Shown here one piece after another: positions 15,184-22,455 of a stretch of 28,304 bases of DNA (positions within the stretch are counted from its first letter, which is position 1; every line of letters starts with the position of its first letter). The notes under the pieces were generated by a model, which saw only the letters and a list, made by a program, of their open reading frames with translations, had not been told where the DNA came from and searched no databases. Source of the DNA: an uncultured Clostridia bacterium (lineage in GTDB: Bacteria > Bacillota > Clostridia > Christensenellales > Aristaeellaceae). The stretch spans positions 1 through 28,304 of the forward strand of contig CAKTTL010000028.1 of assembly GCA_934615235.1 (NCBI GenBank), read 5' to 3'. The position numbers were made by a program, and so were the translations under genes.

Positions 15184-15726
15184 TCAAAGCATTTTATAGA
15201 AAAACAGCGCCGTCTCCCGCAGCGCGGGCGCTTTGCGCATTTCAGGCGAAGCGCAGACGTAGCGCAGCGTATCGATTCCGCCAAGCGTAAAGCCGCAGCC
15301 CGTCAGGAACTGGCACGCTCCGGCGTTCGCGTCGCTCGTTTCGGCGCACAGGCCGCGCAGGCCGCGCTCGCGCGCCCAGTTCTCGGCAAACGCCAGCATC
15401 GCCCGGCCCGCGCCGCGATGGCGCAGCGCCAGCGGCACGCAGAGTCCTTCCACCAGCGCCAGCCGGTGCTCCCCCGCGCGGAGCGCCACGCGCCCCGCAT
15501 GTTCGCCATCGAGAAAGGCGAGATATCTTTCCCCCGCGCAGAGCGCGGCCTCTTCCACCTCGTCCCGGCTGACGATGTTCCACAGCGCGTTCGGCTTGGG
15601 CCGGTATTCCAGCGCAAAGCCGCCCTTCACCACGCGCACGGCCACTTCCTCGCTGTCCAGCCGCCGCTCGTCCGCCTGACGGAAAAGCGGCTCGGTTTCA
15701 GCCGTTATCCTTTGGATTTCGATCAT
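15184..15726 (-). CDS. GNAT acetyltransferase resembling streptothricin acetyltransferase
   Basis: 180 residues. The acetyl-CoA-binding motif A is VPLALRHRGAGRAML (pattern R/Q-x-x-G-x-G/A). The following region, LCAETSDANAGACQFLTGCGF then LGGIDTLRY and the end ETALFFYKML, closely follows the layout of SatA-type streptothricin acetyltransferases (ETQ-D-N-x-ACRFY-x-CGF-x-LGG-D, ending in ET-ALFWY). It therefore may acetylate a streptothricin-like amine, but substrate specificity is inference. The ATG abuts the TAA of the upstream S11 peptidase gene (TAAATG), so translation is likely coupled. RluB follows ten bases later. Confidence 0.85.
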   Translation of the reverse strand: MIEIQRITAETEPLFRQADERRLDSEEVAVRVVKGGFALEYRPKPNALWNIVSRDEVEEAALCAGERYLAFLDGEHAGRVALRAGEHRLALVEGLCVPLALRHRGAGRAMLAFAENWARERGLRGLCAETSDANAGACQFLTGCGFTLGGIDTLRYVCASPEMRKAPALRETALFFYKML

Positions 15727-16851
15727 TTACGGTTCCCCTTTAATTATTGTCCATTGCCGGATGAAACGCCGCAGCGCCGCAGGTTCCCGCCGCACCGGTT
15801 CTGCAAAAACGATCGGCCGCGCGCAGAGCGTTTCACCGTCCAGCTCCATATATGCCCAACCGGCCTGCGCTCCCGCAGGCTGCGGCGCCGCAGCGATTTC
15901 GTCCAGCTCCACGCGCATCGTCGCCGCCTCGTCCAGCGCAAGCGGCGCGGCCAGCGCGCCCTTCAAAACGAGCCGCGCGCTTTCGTTTTCTCCGCCGAAA
16001 ACGGCGATTTCTCCCATATCCGCGCCGTCCGGCAGCAGCTCCGTCCAGCTGTACGCCGCGAACGCCGCGTCCATCAGCCTCGCAGCTTCGTTAAACCAGT
16101 CGCCGCAGTTGAGCACCGCGCCGACAAGTTCCATCCCCTCGCGCTCCGCGCCGAAAACGAGACACCGTCCCGCCGCGCGCGTGAAGCCCGTCTTGATCCC
16201 CGTCGCGCCCGAATACGTACGCAAAAGCGCGTTCTTGTTCTTCAGCACGCGCATGTATTCGTGCCCTTCCCAGGGAATGGAGGCGCGCTGCGTGGATACG
16301 ATCTGCCGAAATGTATCGTTGCCCATCGCTTCGGCCGCGATGCGCGCCAGATCGAGCGCCGTCGTGTAATGTCCCTCGCAGGGCAGACCGTGCGGCGTAA
16401 CGAAATGCGTATCCGCCGCGCCCAGCTCCGCGGCGCGCGCGTTCATCATTTCGCAAAACCCTTCGACGCTTCCGCCGAAATGCTCGGCAATGGCGACGGC
16501 CGCGTCGTTCCCGGAGGACAGCATAAGCCCATAGAGCATCTGTTCCAGCGTCAGCGATTCTCCAAGGCCGAGATAAATCGATGTGCCCGGCACGCCATAG
16601 GCGTTTTTTCCGGCCGTTACCGGCTCGTCCAGCTCGCCGTTTTCCAGCGCTACAAGCGCTGTCATGACCTTCGTCGTCGACGCCATCGGCAGGCGTTCGG
16701 TTTCATTCGCCGCGAACAGGATTCGCCCCGTCTGCCGCTCGATCACGCACGCCGCCCGCGCGCTTGTCCCGCCGTTTTCCGCCCATACCGCTCCATTATA
16801 CAGGAGCAGCGCCGCGAAAACCAGCCCCGCCAGCGTTTTTTTCGCTCTCAT
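15727..16851 (-). CDS. Serine-type D-Ala-D-Ala carboxypeptidase (peptidase S11, DacF/DacB-like)
   Basis: About 374 residues. It is a secreted penicillin-binding protein that trims peptidoglycan stem peptides. A signal peptide (MRAKKTLAGLVFAALLLYNG) precedes the three active-site motifs: STTK (~57), SGN (LSSGNDAA, ~109) and KTG (GIKTGFT, ~219). The C-terminal domain (about 265 onward) is the beta-rich module after S11 catalytic domains, and it ends without a clear amphipathic anchor. The start at 16851 has AAGGGG nine bases upstream. An ATG twelve codons earlier is possible, while the longest frame runs into the palindromic repeat and is not real. Its stop abuts the GNAT start. Confidence 0.93.
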   Translation of the reverse strand: MRAKKTLAGLVFAALLLYNGAVWAENGGTSARAACVIERQTGRILFAANETERLPMASTTKVMTALVALENGELDEPVTAGKNAYGVPGTSIYLGLGESLTLEQMLYGLMLSSGNDAAVAIAEHFGGSVEGFCEMMNARAAELGAADTHFVTPHGLPCEGHYTTALDLARIAAEAMGNDTFRQIVSTQRASIPWEGHEYMRVLKNKNALLRTYSGATGIKTGFTRAAGRCLVFGAEREGMELVGAVLNCGDWFNEAARLMDAAFAAYSWTELLPDGADMGEIAVFGGENESARLVLKGALAAPLALDEAATMRVELDEIAAAPQPAGAQAGWAYMELDGETLCARPIVFAEPVRREPAALRRFIRQWTIIKGEP

Positions 16852-16921
16852 TCCGGCATACCCCTTCAATAAACTCATAGCAGAAGGTATGCCGTCCCCC
16901 GCAAAATATGCGGAGCAAAAA

Positions 16922-16961
16922 CAAAAAGCGGATTCGAAAACCATACAGGTTTCAAATCCGC
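16922..16961 (-). terminator. Intrinsic terminator downstream of the glycosyltransferase gene
   Basis: On the minus strand the stem GCGGATTTGAAACC (16948-16961) pairs with GGTTTTCGAATCCGC (16928-16942) with one mismatch or wobble and one bulge. It is followed by TTTTTGTTTTT. It separates the CrtO/glycosyltransferase unit from the peptidase operon. Confidence 0.82.
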
Positions 16962-16977
16962 TTAAATCCTCCGCATA

Positions 16978-17152
16978 AAAGCGGCTTTCTTGGAAGAGGA
17001 GACTGGGGGCGCCGAAGGGGAGCGCGGCCAGTGGCCGATTCAGCGAGCCGAAGGCGCGGCACGAAACAAGCAGGCGACCGGAAGGGAGCATGCGACGATT
17101 GAGTGCCGGAGGAACCTTCTTTCTCCCGAAAGAAGGTTCCTCCCCCAGAAAA
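16978..17152. repeat. Palindromic repeat copy C, interrupted by about 99 bp
   Basis: The left flank AAAGCGGCTTTCTTGGAA and the outer arm CTGGGGG (17003-17009) match copy B. The expected inner stem resumes only at about 17108 (16-bp stem 17108-17123 and 17128-17143, loop TCCC) and closes with CCCAG. Bases about 17010-17108 are an insertion containing short CCGAAGG-type repeats and the palindrome GGCCAGTGGCC. It lies about 13 bases after the glycosyltransferase stop. Together with the terminator, this accounts for the whole 309-base gap 16852-17160. Confidence 0.75.
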
Positions 17153-17160
17153 ACCCCTCC

Positions 17161-18270
17161 TCAAATCCTCTCAATCAGCATCTCCGCGATCTTTCCCGGG
17201 CACTTCGGATCCATGTACGCCCGCTGATCGGCGGTCATTTTATCGCGCTGGCCGGTCGCCGGATCAAACAGCTCGCGCACGGTTTCTGCAAGGCGCTCCA
17301 CCTCGGGCTGATAGATGCACAGTCCGTGGCTCGCCAGCACGCGCGGATTGTGCGCTTCCTGTCCGGGCAGCGCGTCGATGATGATCAGCGGCCGGTTCAG
17401 GGCAGCGGCTTCCATGGCGCTGTTTGGGCTGCCGCGCATGACGACCAGATCGGCGGCGCGCATTTCCTCGTCCATGTTGCTGATGAACCCCAGCAGCCGC
17501 ACGCGTTCGCCGTATTCGGGCGCGAGCTCCCGTTCAAGCTTCTCGCGCAGCTTTTTGTTGCGCGCACAGACGATCGTCACGCGGCTGGACGTGCGCTCGA
17601 GCAGTTCGCGCGCAGCGCGCACAAGACATCCGGCTCCTTCCGCGCCGCCCATGAGCAGGACGCTCTGCGGATAGCCGTCCTCCGTCGTGCGCACATCCGC
17701 GCAGGCTTTCTCGTAAAACCTGCGGCGCACCGGGAAGCCGCCCATCGCCAGCCGCTCGGGCGCGATGCCCTTTCGCAGGCTGTAGGCGTACGCCTCGTCG
17801 GTCAGGGCGACGTTAAGCGCGGTGCGCTTGTCGAACCAGGCGACAGGGATATCGATCAGGTCGGCCTGCATGCTCAGCATCGGCACTTCCGTGCCGGCCT
17901 TTTTCATGATGTTGATAATGCTGCCGATGAAACACGGATTGACGGCCAGAATGCCGTCCGGCTGAAATTCGCGCTGCAGCGCGAGAAATTTTTTACGGCA
18001 CACGTGCTGGAACGTCTTCACGGACATCCACGGATTGCGCTCCACCACCCTGTACGCCAGCCGCCAGAACCAGATCAGCCACGCGCGGCGGGTAATCCAG
18101 CCGTAGGAATCGGCCAGCAGCCAGCGCTGGAAGGGAGACATCAGATCAAACCCGTCCACGACGCGATACTCCGCGTCGTCGCGCAGATCGAGCTGTTCGG
18201 TAATCGCCTCGGTCAGGCTGACATGACCGCCGCCGGTGCGGACGGACGTGAGAATGAGCAGTTTTTTCAT
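17161..18270 (-). CDS. MGDG synthase/UgtP-like glycosyltransferase (GT28)
   Basis: 369 residues. The N-terminus has the MGDG-synthase motif TSVRTGGGHVSLTEAI (GGGH), and the C-terminal nucleotide-sugar domain includes LLGFISNMDEEMRAADLVV and then MRGSPNSAMEAAALNRP. The PGQEAHNP segment is characteristic of diacylglycerol glucosyltransferases. It probably transfers a hexose from a UDP-sugar to a lipid acceptor at the inner membrane face, making glycolipid or anchor precursors. The start ATG overlaps the stop of the CrtO-like acyltransferase gene (ATGA), indicating a joint pathway. Palindrome copy C and then a terminator follow. The acceptor lipid is not certain. Confidence 0.9.
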   Translation of the reverse strand: MKKLLILTSVRTGGGHVSLTEAITEQLDLRDDAEYRVVDGFDLMSPFQRWLLADSYGWITRRAWLIWFWRLAYRVVERNPWMSVKTFQHVCRKKFLALQREFQPDGILAVNPCFIGSIINIMKKAGTEVPMLSMQADLIDIPVAWFDKRTALNVALTDEAYAYSLRKGIAPERLAMGGFPVRRRFYEKACADVRTTEDGYPQSVLLMGGAEGAGCLVRAARELLERTSSRVTIVCARNKKLREKLERELAPEYGERVRLLGFISNMDEEMRAADLVVMRGSPNSAMEAAALNRPLIIIDALPGQEAHNPRVLASHGLCIYQPEVERLAETVRELFDPATGQRDKMTADQRAYMDPKCPGKIAEMLIERI

Positions 18271-18767
18271 ACGTTTCCCTGCGCCCGCGTTCTCGCGGCG
18301 CGTTCCTCCATCATGCGAAGCATCTTTTCCATTCGCGGACGGTTATACCGCTGGATCATAATCGGCGGAATATTGCCCGCAAGGTTATACAGCGCGTAGC
18401 AGATCCACCCCGACGGCCCCATCAGCGCCGGGAAAAGCAGGCTCAGCACGATCAGCGCCCAGTGCACCGCCTCAGCCGAGCACATTTCCAGAATCAGCCC
18501 GCGCACATGCTCCGGATCGCGCGAAAAGCCCGCCTTCTTGCGAAACGTCCTGGGCACAAAGCGGCTCATATCCGGAAAAATATCCTTCCAGACGCGAATG
18601 CCGAGCTTTTCATACACGGCGCCGTTTTGCTCCCACGCGGCCTGCCTGTACGGAAACGCATCCGGGCGGAACCAGCGCCGCGGCAGCTTCTCACCGCCGA
18701 AAAAAGCAAGCGCGCCAAGCCCTGCGGCAATCAGGAAAAAATCGAGCAGCCATTTTCCAAAGGTCAT
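18267..18767 (-). CDS. CrtO-like membrane acyltransferase (glycosyl-diaponeurosporenoate acyltransferase family)
   Basis: 166 residues, close to the roughly 165 of S. aureus CrtO. It has an N-terminal transmembrane helix (LLDFFLIAAGLGALAFF), then WFRPDAFPYRQAAWEQNG and the family segment YEKLGIRVWKDIFPDMS. Next come EMCSAEAVHWALIVLSLL (with the conserved Glu and His before a helix) and LYNLAGNIPPIMIQRYNRPR, a strong family hallmark. CrtO acylates a glycosylated carotenoid in staphylococci. No carotenoid genes are present here, and the four-base overlap with a glycolipid glycosyltransferase suggests acylation of that enzyme's product instead (inference). The ATG has AAGGAG eight bases upstream. 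Confidence 0.85.
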   Translation of the reverse strand: MTFGKWLLDFFLIAAGLGALAFFGGEKLPRRWFRPDAFPYRQAAWEQNGAVYEKLGIRVWKDIFPDMSRFVPRTFRKKAGFSRDPEHVRGLILEMCSAEAVHWALIVLSLLFPALMGPSGWICYALYNLAGNIPPIMIQRYNRPRMEKMLRMMEERAARTRAQGNV

Positions 18768-18810
18768 GTGAGACTCCTTCGCAGCATCTTTCGTCCATAT
18801 GTTTTCCGGG

Positions 18811-18866
18811 GAGTAAAGGAATTCTCTTTATTTTACTCTTTTTCCTTCAAGTTTTCTTCAAGGAAA
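18811..18866. promoter_or_regulatory. Inverted repeats in the gap upstream of dapA
   Basis: The 161-base divergent region 18768-18928 holds two A/T-rich inverted repeats: GAGTAAA/TTTACTC (18811-18817 and 18832-18838, followed by Ts on the plus strand) and TTTCCTT/AAGGAAA (18841-18847 and 18860-18866). They could be a weak attenuator or operators. I see no convincing -35/-10 pair and no lysine riboswitch. Confidence 0.3.
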
Positions 18867-18928
18867 GCATGAAAAAACAAAACCGAGCATACTAGCGGCA
18901 GAAAAGAAGCGAAAACAGGAGGGATTCG

Positions 18929-19816
18929 ATGCGCTTATTTACCGGCTGCGCATGCGCGCTGGTTACGCCCTTCACGCGTGAGGGCGCGTTGGACGAAGCC
19001 GCGCTTGCGCGGCTGACCCAATGGCACATCGCGCAGGGAACGGACGCGCTCGTCGTCTGCGGCACGACGGGCGAGGCCTCGACAATGGCGGAGCACGAGC
19101 AGACCGCGGCGCTACGCGCCGTCGTGGAAACCGCGCAGGGACGCGTGCCCGTCCTGGCGGGAGTCGGCGGAAACGACACGAAAAAGGTAATCGCCGCCTG
19201 TCGCCGCGCGGCGCGCGAAGGAGCCGCCGGCGCGCTGGCCGTCACGCCCTATTACAACAAAACCACGCAGGAAGGGCTGATCGCGCATTATACCGCCGTC
19301 GCAGACGCCTCGCCCATCCCCGTCGTCTGCTACAACGTCCCCGGCCGCACGGGACTGAACCTGCTGCCGGCGACGATGGCTGCGCTCTCGCGGCACGAAA
19401 ACATCGCGGGGCTGAAAGAAGCGGCGGGCGATATGGCGCAGGCGATGGAAATGCTCCGCCTGTGCGGTCCGGATTTCGCCGTCTATTCCGGCTGCGACGA
19501 ACTGACGCTGCCCCTTCTTGCCTGCGGCGGCGCGGGCGTGATCTCGACGGCGGCGAACGTCGTTCCCGCCCGGATGCACGCGCTCTGCGCGAAGTTTTTC
19601 GCGGGCGATCTGGCCGGCGCGCGGCAGGAGCAGTTTGCGCTCTCCGAACTGATCGCCGCGCTTTTCGCTCGTGTGAACCCAATTCCCGTCAAAGCCGCCG
19701 CGTCGCTGCTTGGGCTTTGCGAAAACATCGTGCGGCTGCCGCTGATTCCCATGCGCGAGGACGAAACCGGCGCGCTGCGCGCGGAACTTGAAAGGCTCGG
19801 GGCGCTCAAATGTTGA
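18929..19816 (+). CDS. dapA: 4-hydroxy-tetrahydrodipicolinate synthase
   Basis: 295 residues, the usual length. It condenses pyruvate and aspartate semialdehyde in the first committed step of lysine and diaminopimelate synthesis. Visible are the substrate loop CGTTGEASTM, the catalytic Tyr of PYYNKTTQEG (about 107-108), YNVPGRTG (Tyr134), and the Schiff-base Lys163 in IAGLKEAAGD. The ATG has AGGAGG about seven bases upstream. Its end overlaps dapB by seven bases. Diaminopimelate feeds peptidoglycan and lysine. The leader shows inverted repeats but no recognisable riboswitch. Confidence 0.97.
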   Translation: MRLFTGCACALVTPFTREGALDEAALARLTQWHIAQGTDALVVCGTTGEASTMAEHEQTAALRAVVETAQGRVPVLAGVGGNDTKKVIAACRRAAREGAAGALAVTPYYNKTTQEGLIAHYTAVADASPIPVVCYNVPGRTGLNLLPATMAALSRHENIAGLKEAAGDMAQAMEMLRLCGPDFAVYSGCDELTLPLLACGGAGVISTAANVVPARMHALCAKFFAGDLAGARQEQFALSELIAALFARVNPIPVKAAASLLGLCENIVRLPLIPMREDETGALRAELERLGALKC

Positions 19817-20466
19817 AAATCGGTCTTTTCGGCGCGGCGGGGCATATGGGGCAGGCGATCCGCCGCGCCGCGCAGGAGCGGGACGATCTGGTTCTCGCCC
19901 CGCTGATCGACCCCGCGTTCGAAGCGGAAACGCCCGCCGCGCCGCCGGACGTATTCATCGACGTTTCAACCGCGCAGGCCGCGATTTTTCATGCCGCGCG
20001 CTGCGCGGAAGAAAACGTCCCGCTCGTTTGCTGCGTAACGGGCGGCGATGCGGCGGAGCGCGAAACCGCGCTGCTCGCGGCGGCGGAACGCATTCCCGTG
20101 CTGGCGTGCGCGAATCTGCTGCAGTCGGTCGTCACGCTGCGCCGCCTGACGCGGCTTGCCGCGCGCGAACTGCCGGAATTCACGCCCGCGTTGATCGAAC
20201 GGCATCATGCGCGCAAAAAAGACGCCCCGAGCGGCACCGCGAAACTGCTCGCGGCCGACGCCGGGGCGAAAGAAACGGACGTGCTTTCCGTGCGCGCGGG
20301 GGCAATCGCCGGCGAACACGAAATCACGTTTTACGGGCGCGGCGAATCTCTCACGCTGCTGCACCGGCTTGACGGCCGGGACGCGCTCGCGCGCGCCGCG
20401 CTGCGCGCTGCCGAACGGCTCGTCCTCTGCGTACCGGGACTTTACGCCGTAGAGGATATGCGGTGA
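19810..20466 (+). CDS. dapB: 4-hydroxy-tetrahydrodipicolinate reductase
   Basis: 218 residues, shorter than the common 240-270. It reduces the DapA product with NAD(P)H. It has the Rossmann loop GAAGHMG, the acidic end of the second strand (LIDP), a loop like FIDVSTAQA, and the catalytic block ERHHARKKDAPSGTA. That block contains the HH pair, the Lys and the SGT substrate loop. Further on, AGAIAGEHEITFYGRGE is the conserved GxxxGxH segment. It overlaps dapA by seven bases and ends one base before the stop of the convergent Na/Pi gene. The shortness comes from small loops, with no visible frameshift. Confidence 0.96.
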   Translation: MLKIGLFGAAGHMGQAIRRAAQERDDLVLAPLIDPAFEAETPAAPPDVFIDVSTAQAAIFHAARCAEENVPLVCCVTGGDAAERETALLAAAERIPVLACANLLQSVVTLRRLTRLAARELPEFTPALIERHHARKKDAPSGTAKLLAADAGAKETDVLSVRAGAIAGEHEITFYGRGESLTLLHRLDGRDALARAALRAAERLVLCVPGLYAVEDMR

Positions 20467-20467
20467 A

Positions 20468-22246
20468 TCACTTCTCCGTATTGTTCAGCGGATCAATATA
20501 CAGGCTGCGGTAACAGTCGAACAGCGTGCGATAGGATTCCGTCACGCCCTTGTGCATCTCGTTGCGCTCGAAATGCGCGTCGAAATCATCCGTCTCGGAA
20601 AGGCGCTGCAGCACATGGACGGCGACGTTCGAACAGTGGTCGGAGATACGTTCGACGTTGCCGAACAGGTCCATAAACGAAATGCCGCGCTGCACGTCGC
20701 ATTCGCCGCGCTCGAGACGGTCGGTGTGCCGCTGCTTGAGGATTTCCAGCATCGAGTCGATCGTTTCCTCGAGCGGCTCCACGCGCAGCGCCGTCTGGCG
20801 GTCCGTCTCCCGGTAGGCGGTATAGGTCAAATCGAGAATCGCGCTCGTCGCCTCGAAGAGATAGCTCAGTTCGCGGTTGCCCTGCGCGGAAAAATGAATG
20901 TTGTGCTCGTCCATATACCGCGCCACATCCGCAATGTTCACGCAGTAATCGCCGATGCGCTCGAAATCGCAGATCGCCAGCGCCGTCTCCTGCGAAAAGC
21001 GCGTCTTTTCGTGATCCAGATCGTGCGCGTTGATCTGCACGACGTATTCCGTCAGCGCGGTCTCGCTCTTATCGAGGAAGGATTCGTTTTCCTCAAGCTT
21101 CGCCGCTTTTTCTTCGCTGTATTTGCTCAGCAGCTCTGTGGAAAGGACAAAATTTTCCTTGCCCGTTTCCGCCATCGCGCAGACGACCTTGTGCGCCTGC
21201 TCCAGCGCGACGGCCGGCGTATGCAGGAAGCGGGAATCTAGCAGCGCCAGCTCGCGCTCCGCGCGGGATTCCCCATCGTCCGGAATAAACTTCGCCGAAA
21301 GTCTGATCATCAAATCGCAGAACGGGAACATGAGCACCGTCGTGGCCAGGTTGAAAATCGTATTGAAGTTGGCGATGCCGCCGCGGTTCACCGTTTCCTT
21401 CCAGAACGGGAACCCGACAAGCGCCTGATACAGATACATGCCCAGCAGAAAAACGATCGCGCCGGAAATGCAGATCATGATATCGATGACCACGGCGCGC
21501 TTCGCCTTTTTGTTCGTTCCCGCGCTGGCCATGATCACCGGCACAAATTTGCCGATGTTCATCCCCAGCACGATCGGCGCAGCCATCGCGAAGGTCATAT
21601 TGCCTGCGGCGGAAATCGCCTGCAGAACGCCGACGGACGCCGACGCGCTCTGCAAAACGCTTACCACGACCACGCCCAGCAGAATGCCCAGCACCGGGTT
21701 TTCAAACCGCGCGAAAACATTCTGCAGCGCCGCGGAGGTTTTCAGCGGCTCCATGCCGCCCTCGATCATCGACATGCCGATAAACAGCGTGCCAAAGCCG
21801 ATCGCAACGGACGCGATCATCTTGTGCTTATGCTTCTTCGCCAGCAGGCGGATAAACGCGCCCACAGCCACGCAGAGCGGCGCGAACGTTGCGGGCGAGA
21901 GAATCGACATCGCGGCACTTCCGGATAAATCGCCCAGACGCAGAATCTGACCCGTAACCGTCGTGCCGATATTCGCGCCCATCATCACCGACACGCCCTG
22001 CGCCAGCTTCATAATGCCCGCGTTGATAAACCCGACGACCATAATCGACGTAGCGGAGGAACTTTGGATCACGCCCGTAACGGCGATGCCCAGCAGCACG
22101 CCGCGCACACGGTTGCCGGTCAGCTTTTCCAGCGTTTTTTCCAGCTCCGCGCCGGCAAGCATTTCAATCGAGCTGCCCAGCAGACTCATGCCATATAAGA
22201 ATAACCCGATGCCGCCGAGAATCGTCATCCAATCCGATAAGGCCAT
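20468..22246 (-). CDS. Na/Pi cotransporter family protein with C-terminal PhoU-like domain
   Basis: About 592 residues. The transporter half (1-320) has the two inverted NaPi repeats, each with its QSSS-like motif: GVIQSSSATSIMVVGF and SVLQSASASVGVLQAI. MGANIGTTVTG and LGMNIGKFVPV follow them. The soluble C-terminal half (about 350-580) is helical and acidic, with PhoU-like bundles (FSQETALAICDFERIGDYCVN, and MDLFGNVERISDHCSNVAVH). It should mediate sodium-coupled phosphate movement at the cell membrane, with the PhoU-like part regulating it. The start at 22246 has GGAGG eleven bases upstream; the longer frame (22345) has poorer support. It is convergent with dapB, with only one base between stops. 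Confidence 0.94.
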   Translation of the reverse strand: MALSDWMTILGGIGLFLYGMSLLGSSIEMLAGAELEKTLEKLTGNRVRGVLLGIAVTGVIQSSSATSIMVVGFINAGIMKLAQGVSVMMGANIGTTVTGQILRLGDLSGSAAMSILSPATFAPLCVAVGAFIRLLAKKHKHKMIASVAIGFGTLFIGMSMIEGGMEPLKTSAALQNVFARFENPVLGILLGVVVVSVLQSASASVGVLQAISAAGNMTFAMAAPIVLGMNIGKFVPVIMASAGTNKKAKRAVVIDIMICISGAIVFLLGMYLYQALVGFPFWKETVNRGGIANFNTIFNLATTVLMFPFCDLMIRLSAKFIPDDGESRAERELALLDSRFLHTPAVALEQAHKVVCAMAETGKENFVLSTELLSKYSEEKAAKLEENESFLDKSETALTEYVVQINAHDLDHEKTRFSQETALAICDFERIGDYCVNIADVARYMDEHNIHFSAQGNRELSYLFEATSAILDLTYTAYRETDRQTALRVEPLEETIDSMLEILKQRHTDRLERGECDVQRGISFMDLFGNVERISDHCSNVAVHVLQRLSETDDFDAHFERNEMHKGVTESYRTLFDCYRSLYIDPLNNTEK

Positions 22247-22266
22247 GATGATCCCATCCTCCTTTT

Positions 22267-22309
22267 TTGCGCTCCAGCGCAATGGATTTTTCGCGGCGCC
22301 CTGCGCCGC
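22267..22309 (-). promoter_or_regulatory. Two hairpins in the leader of the Na/Pi gene
   Basis: GCGGCGC-CCT-GCGCCGC (22293-22309, perfect 7-bp stem) and TTGCGCT-CC-AGCGCAA (22267-22282). The second ends just before the AAAAAAGGAGG ribosome binding site. As RNA from the minus strand they form a compact structured leader. Read on the plus strand, the first is followed by Ts and looks like a terminator, but no plus-strand gene precedes it. Confidence 0.4.
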
Positions 22310-22405
22310 TTTTTTGCCATATTCCTTCAGTTTATATAATAACATGATATGGCTCGAAAAGGAAATGAAATATCTATTAACTTTTCCCCCGGCGCACTAT
22401 CGGAT

Positions 22406-22439
22406 AAAAAAAATCCGTCCCGCAAAGCGCGGAACGGAT
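22406..22439 (-). terminator. Intrinsic terminator after the F420-ligase-like gene
   Basis: On the minus strand an 11-bp stem (22429-22439 with 22413-22423, one wobble) and a 5-base loop are followed by seven to eight Ts (22406-22413). It lies 16 bases past the gene's stop. Confidence 0.92.
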
Positions 22440-22455
22440 CTGAAAAAAAGCGGTA

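Noticed and set aside
15174..15284. Longer N-terminus for the pseudouridine synthase
   Set aside because: It would overlap the acetyltransferase gene. The S4 domain and ribosome binding site place the start at 15173.
16852..17091. N-terminal extension of the S11 peptidase up to 17091
   Set aside because: It would encode the terminator and the palindromic repeat. A signal peptide and ribosome binding site support the start at 16851.
16952..17164. 70-residue minus-strand open frame across repeat copy C
   Set aside because: It is the translation of a repeat element and its insert, with no ribosome binding site or codon-like signature.
18768..18928. Lysine riboswitch or T-box before dapA
   Set aside because: The gap is short and A/T-rich. 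It shows only simple inverted repeats, with no T-box sequence or multi-helix lysine aptamer pattern that I can recognise.
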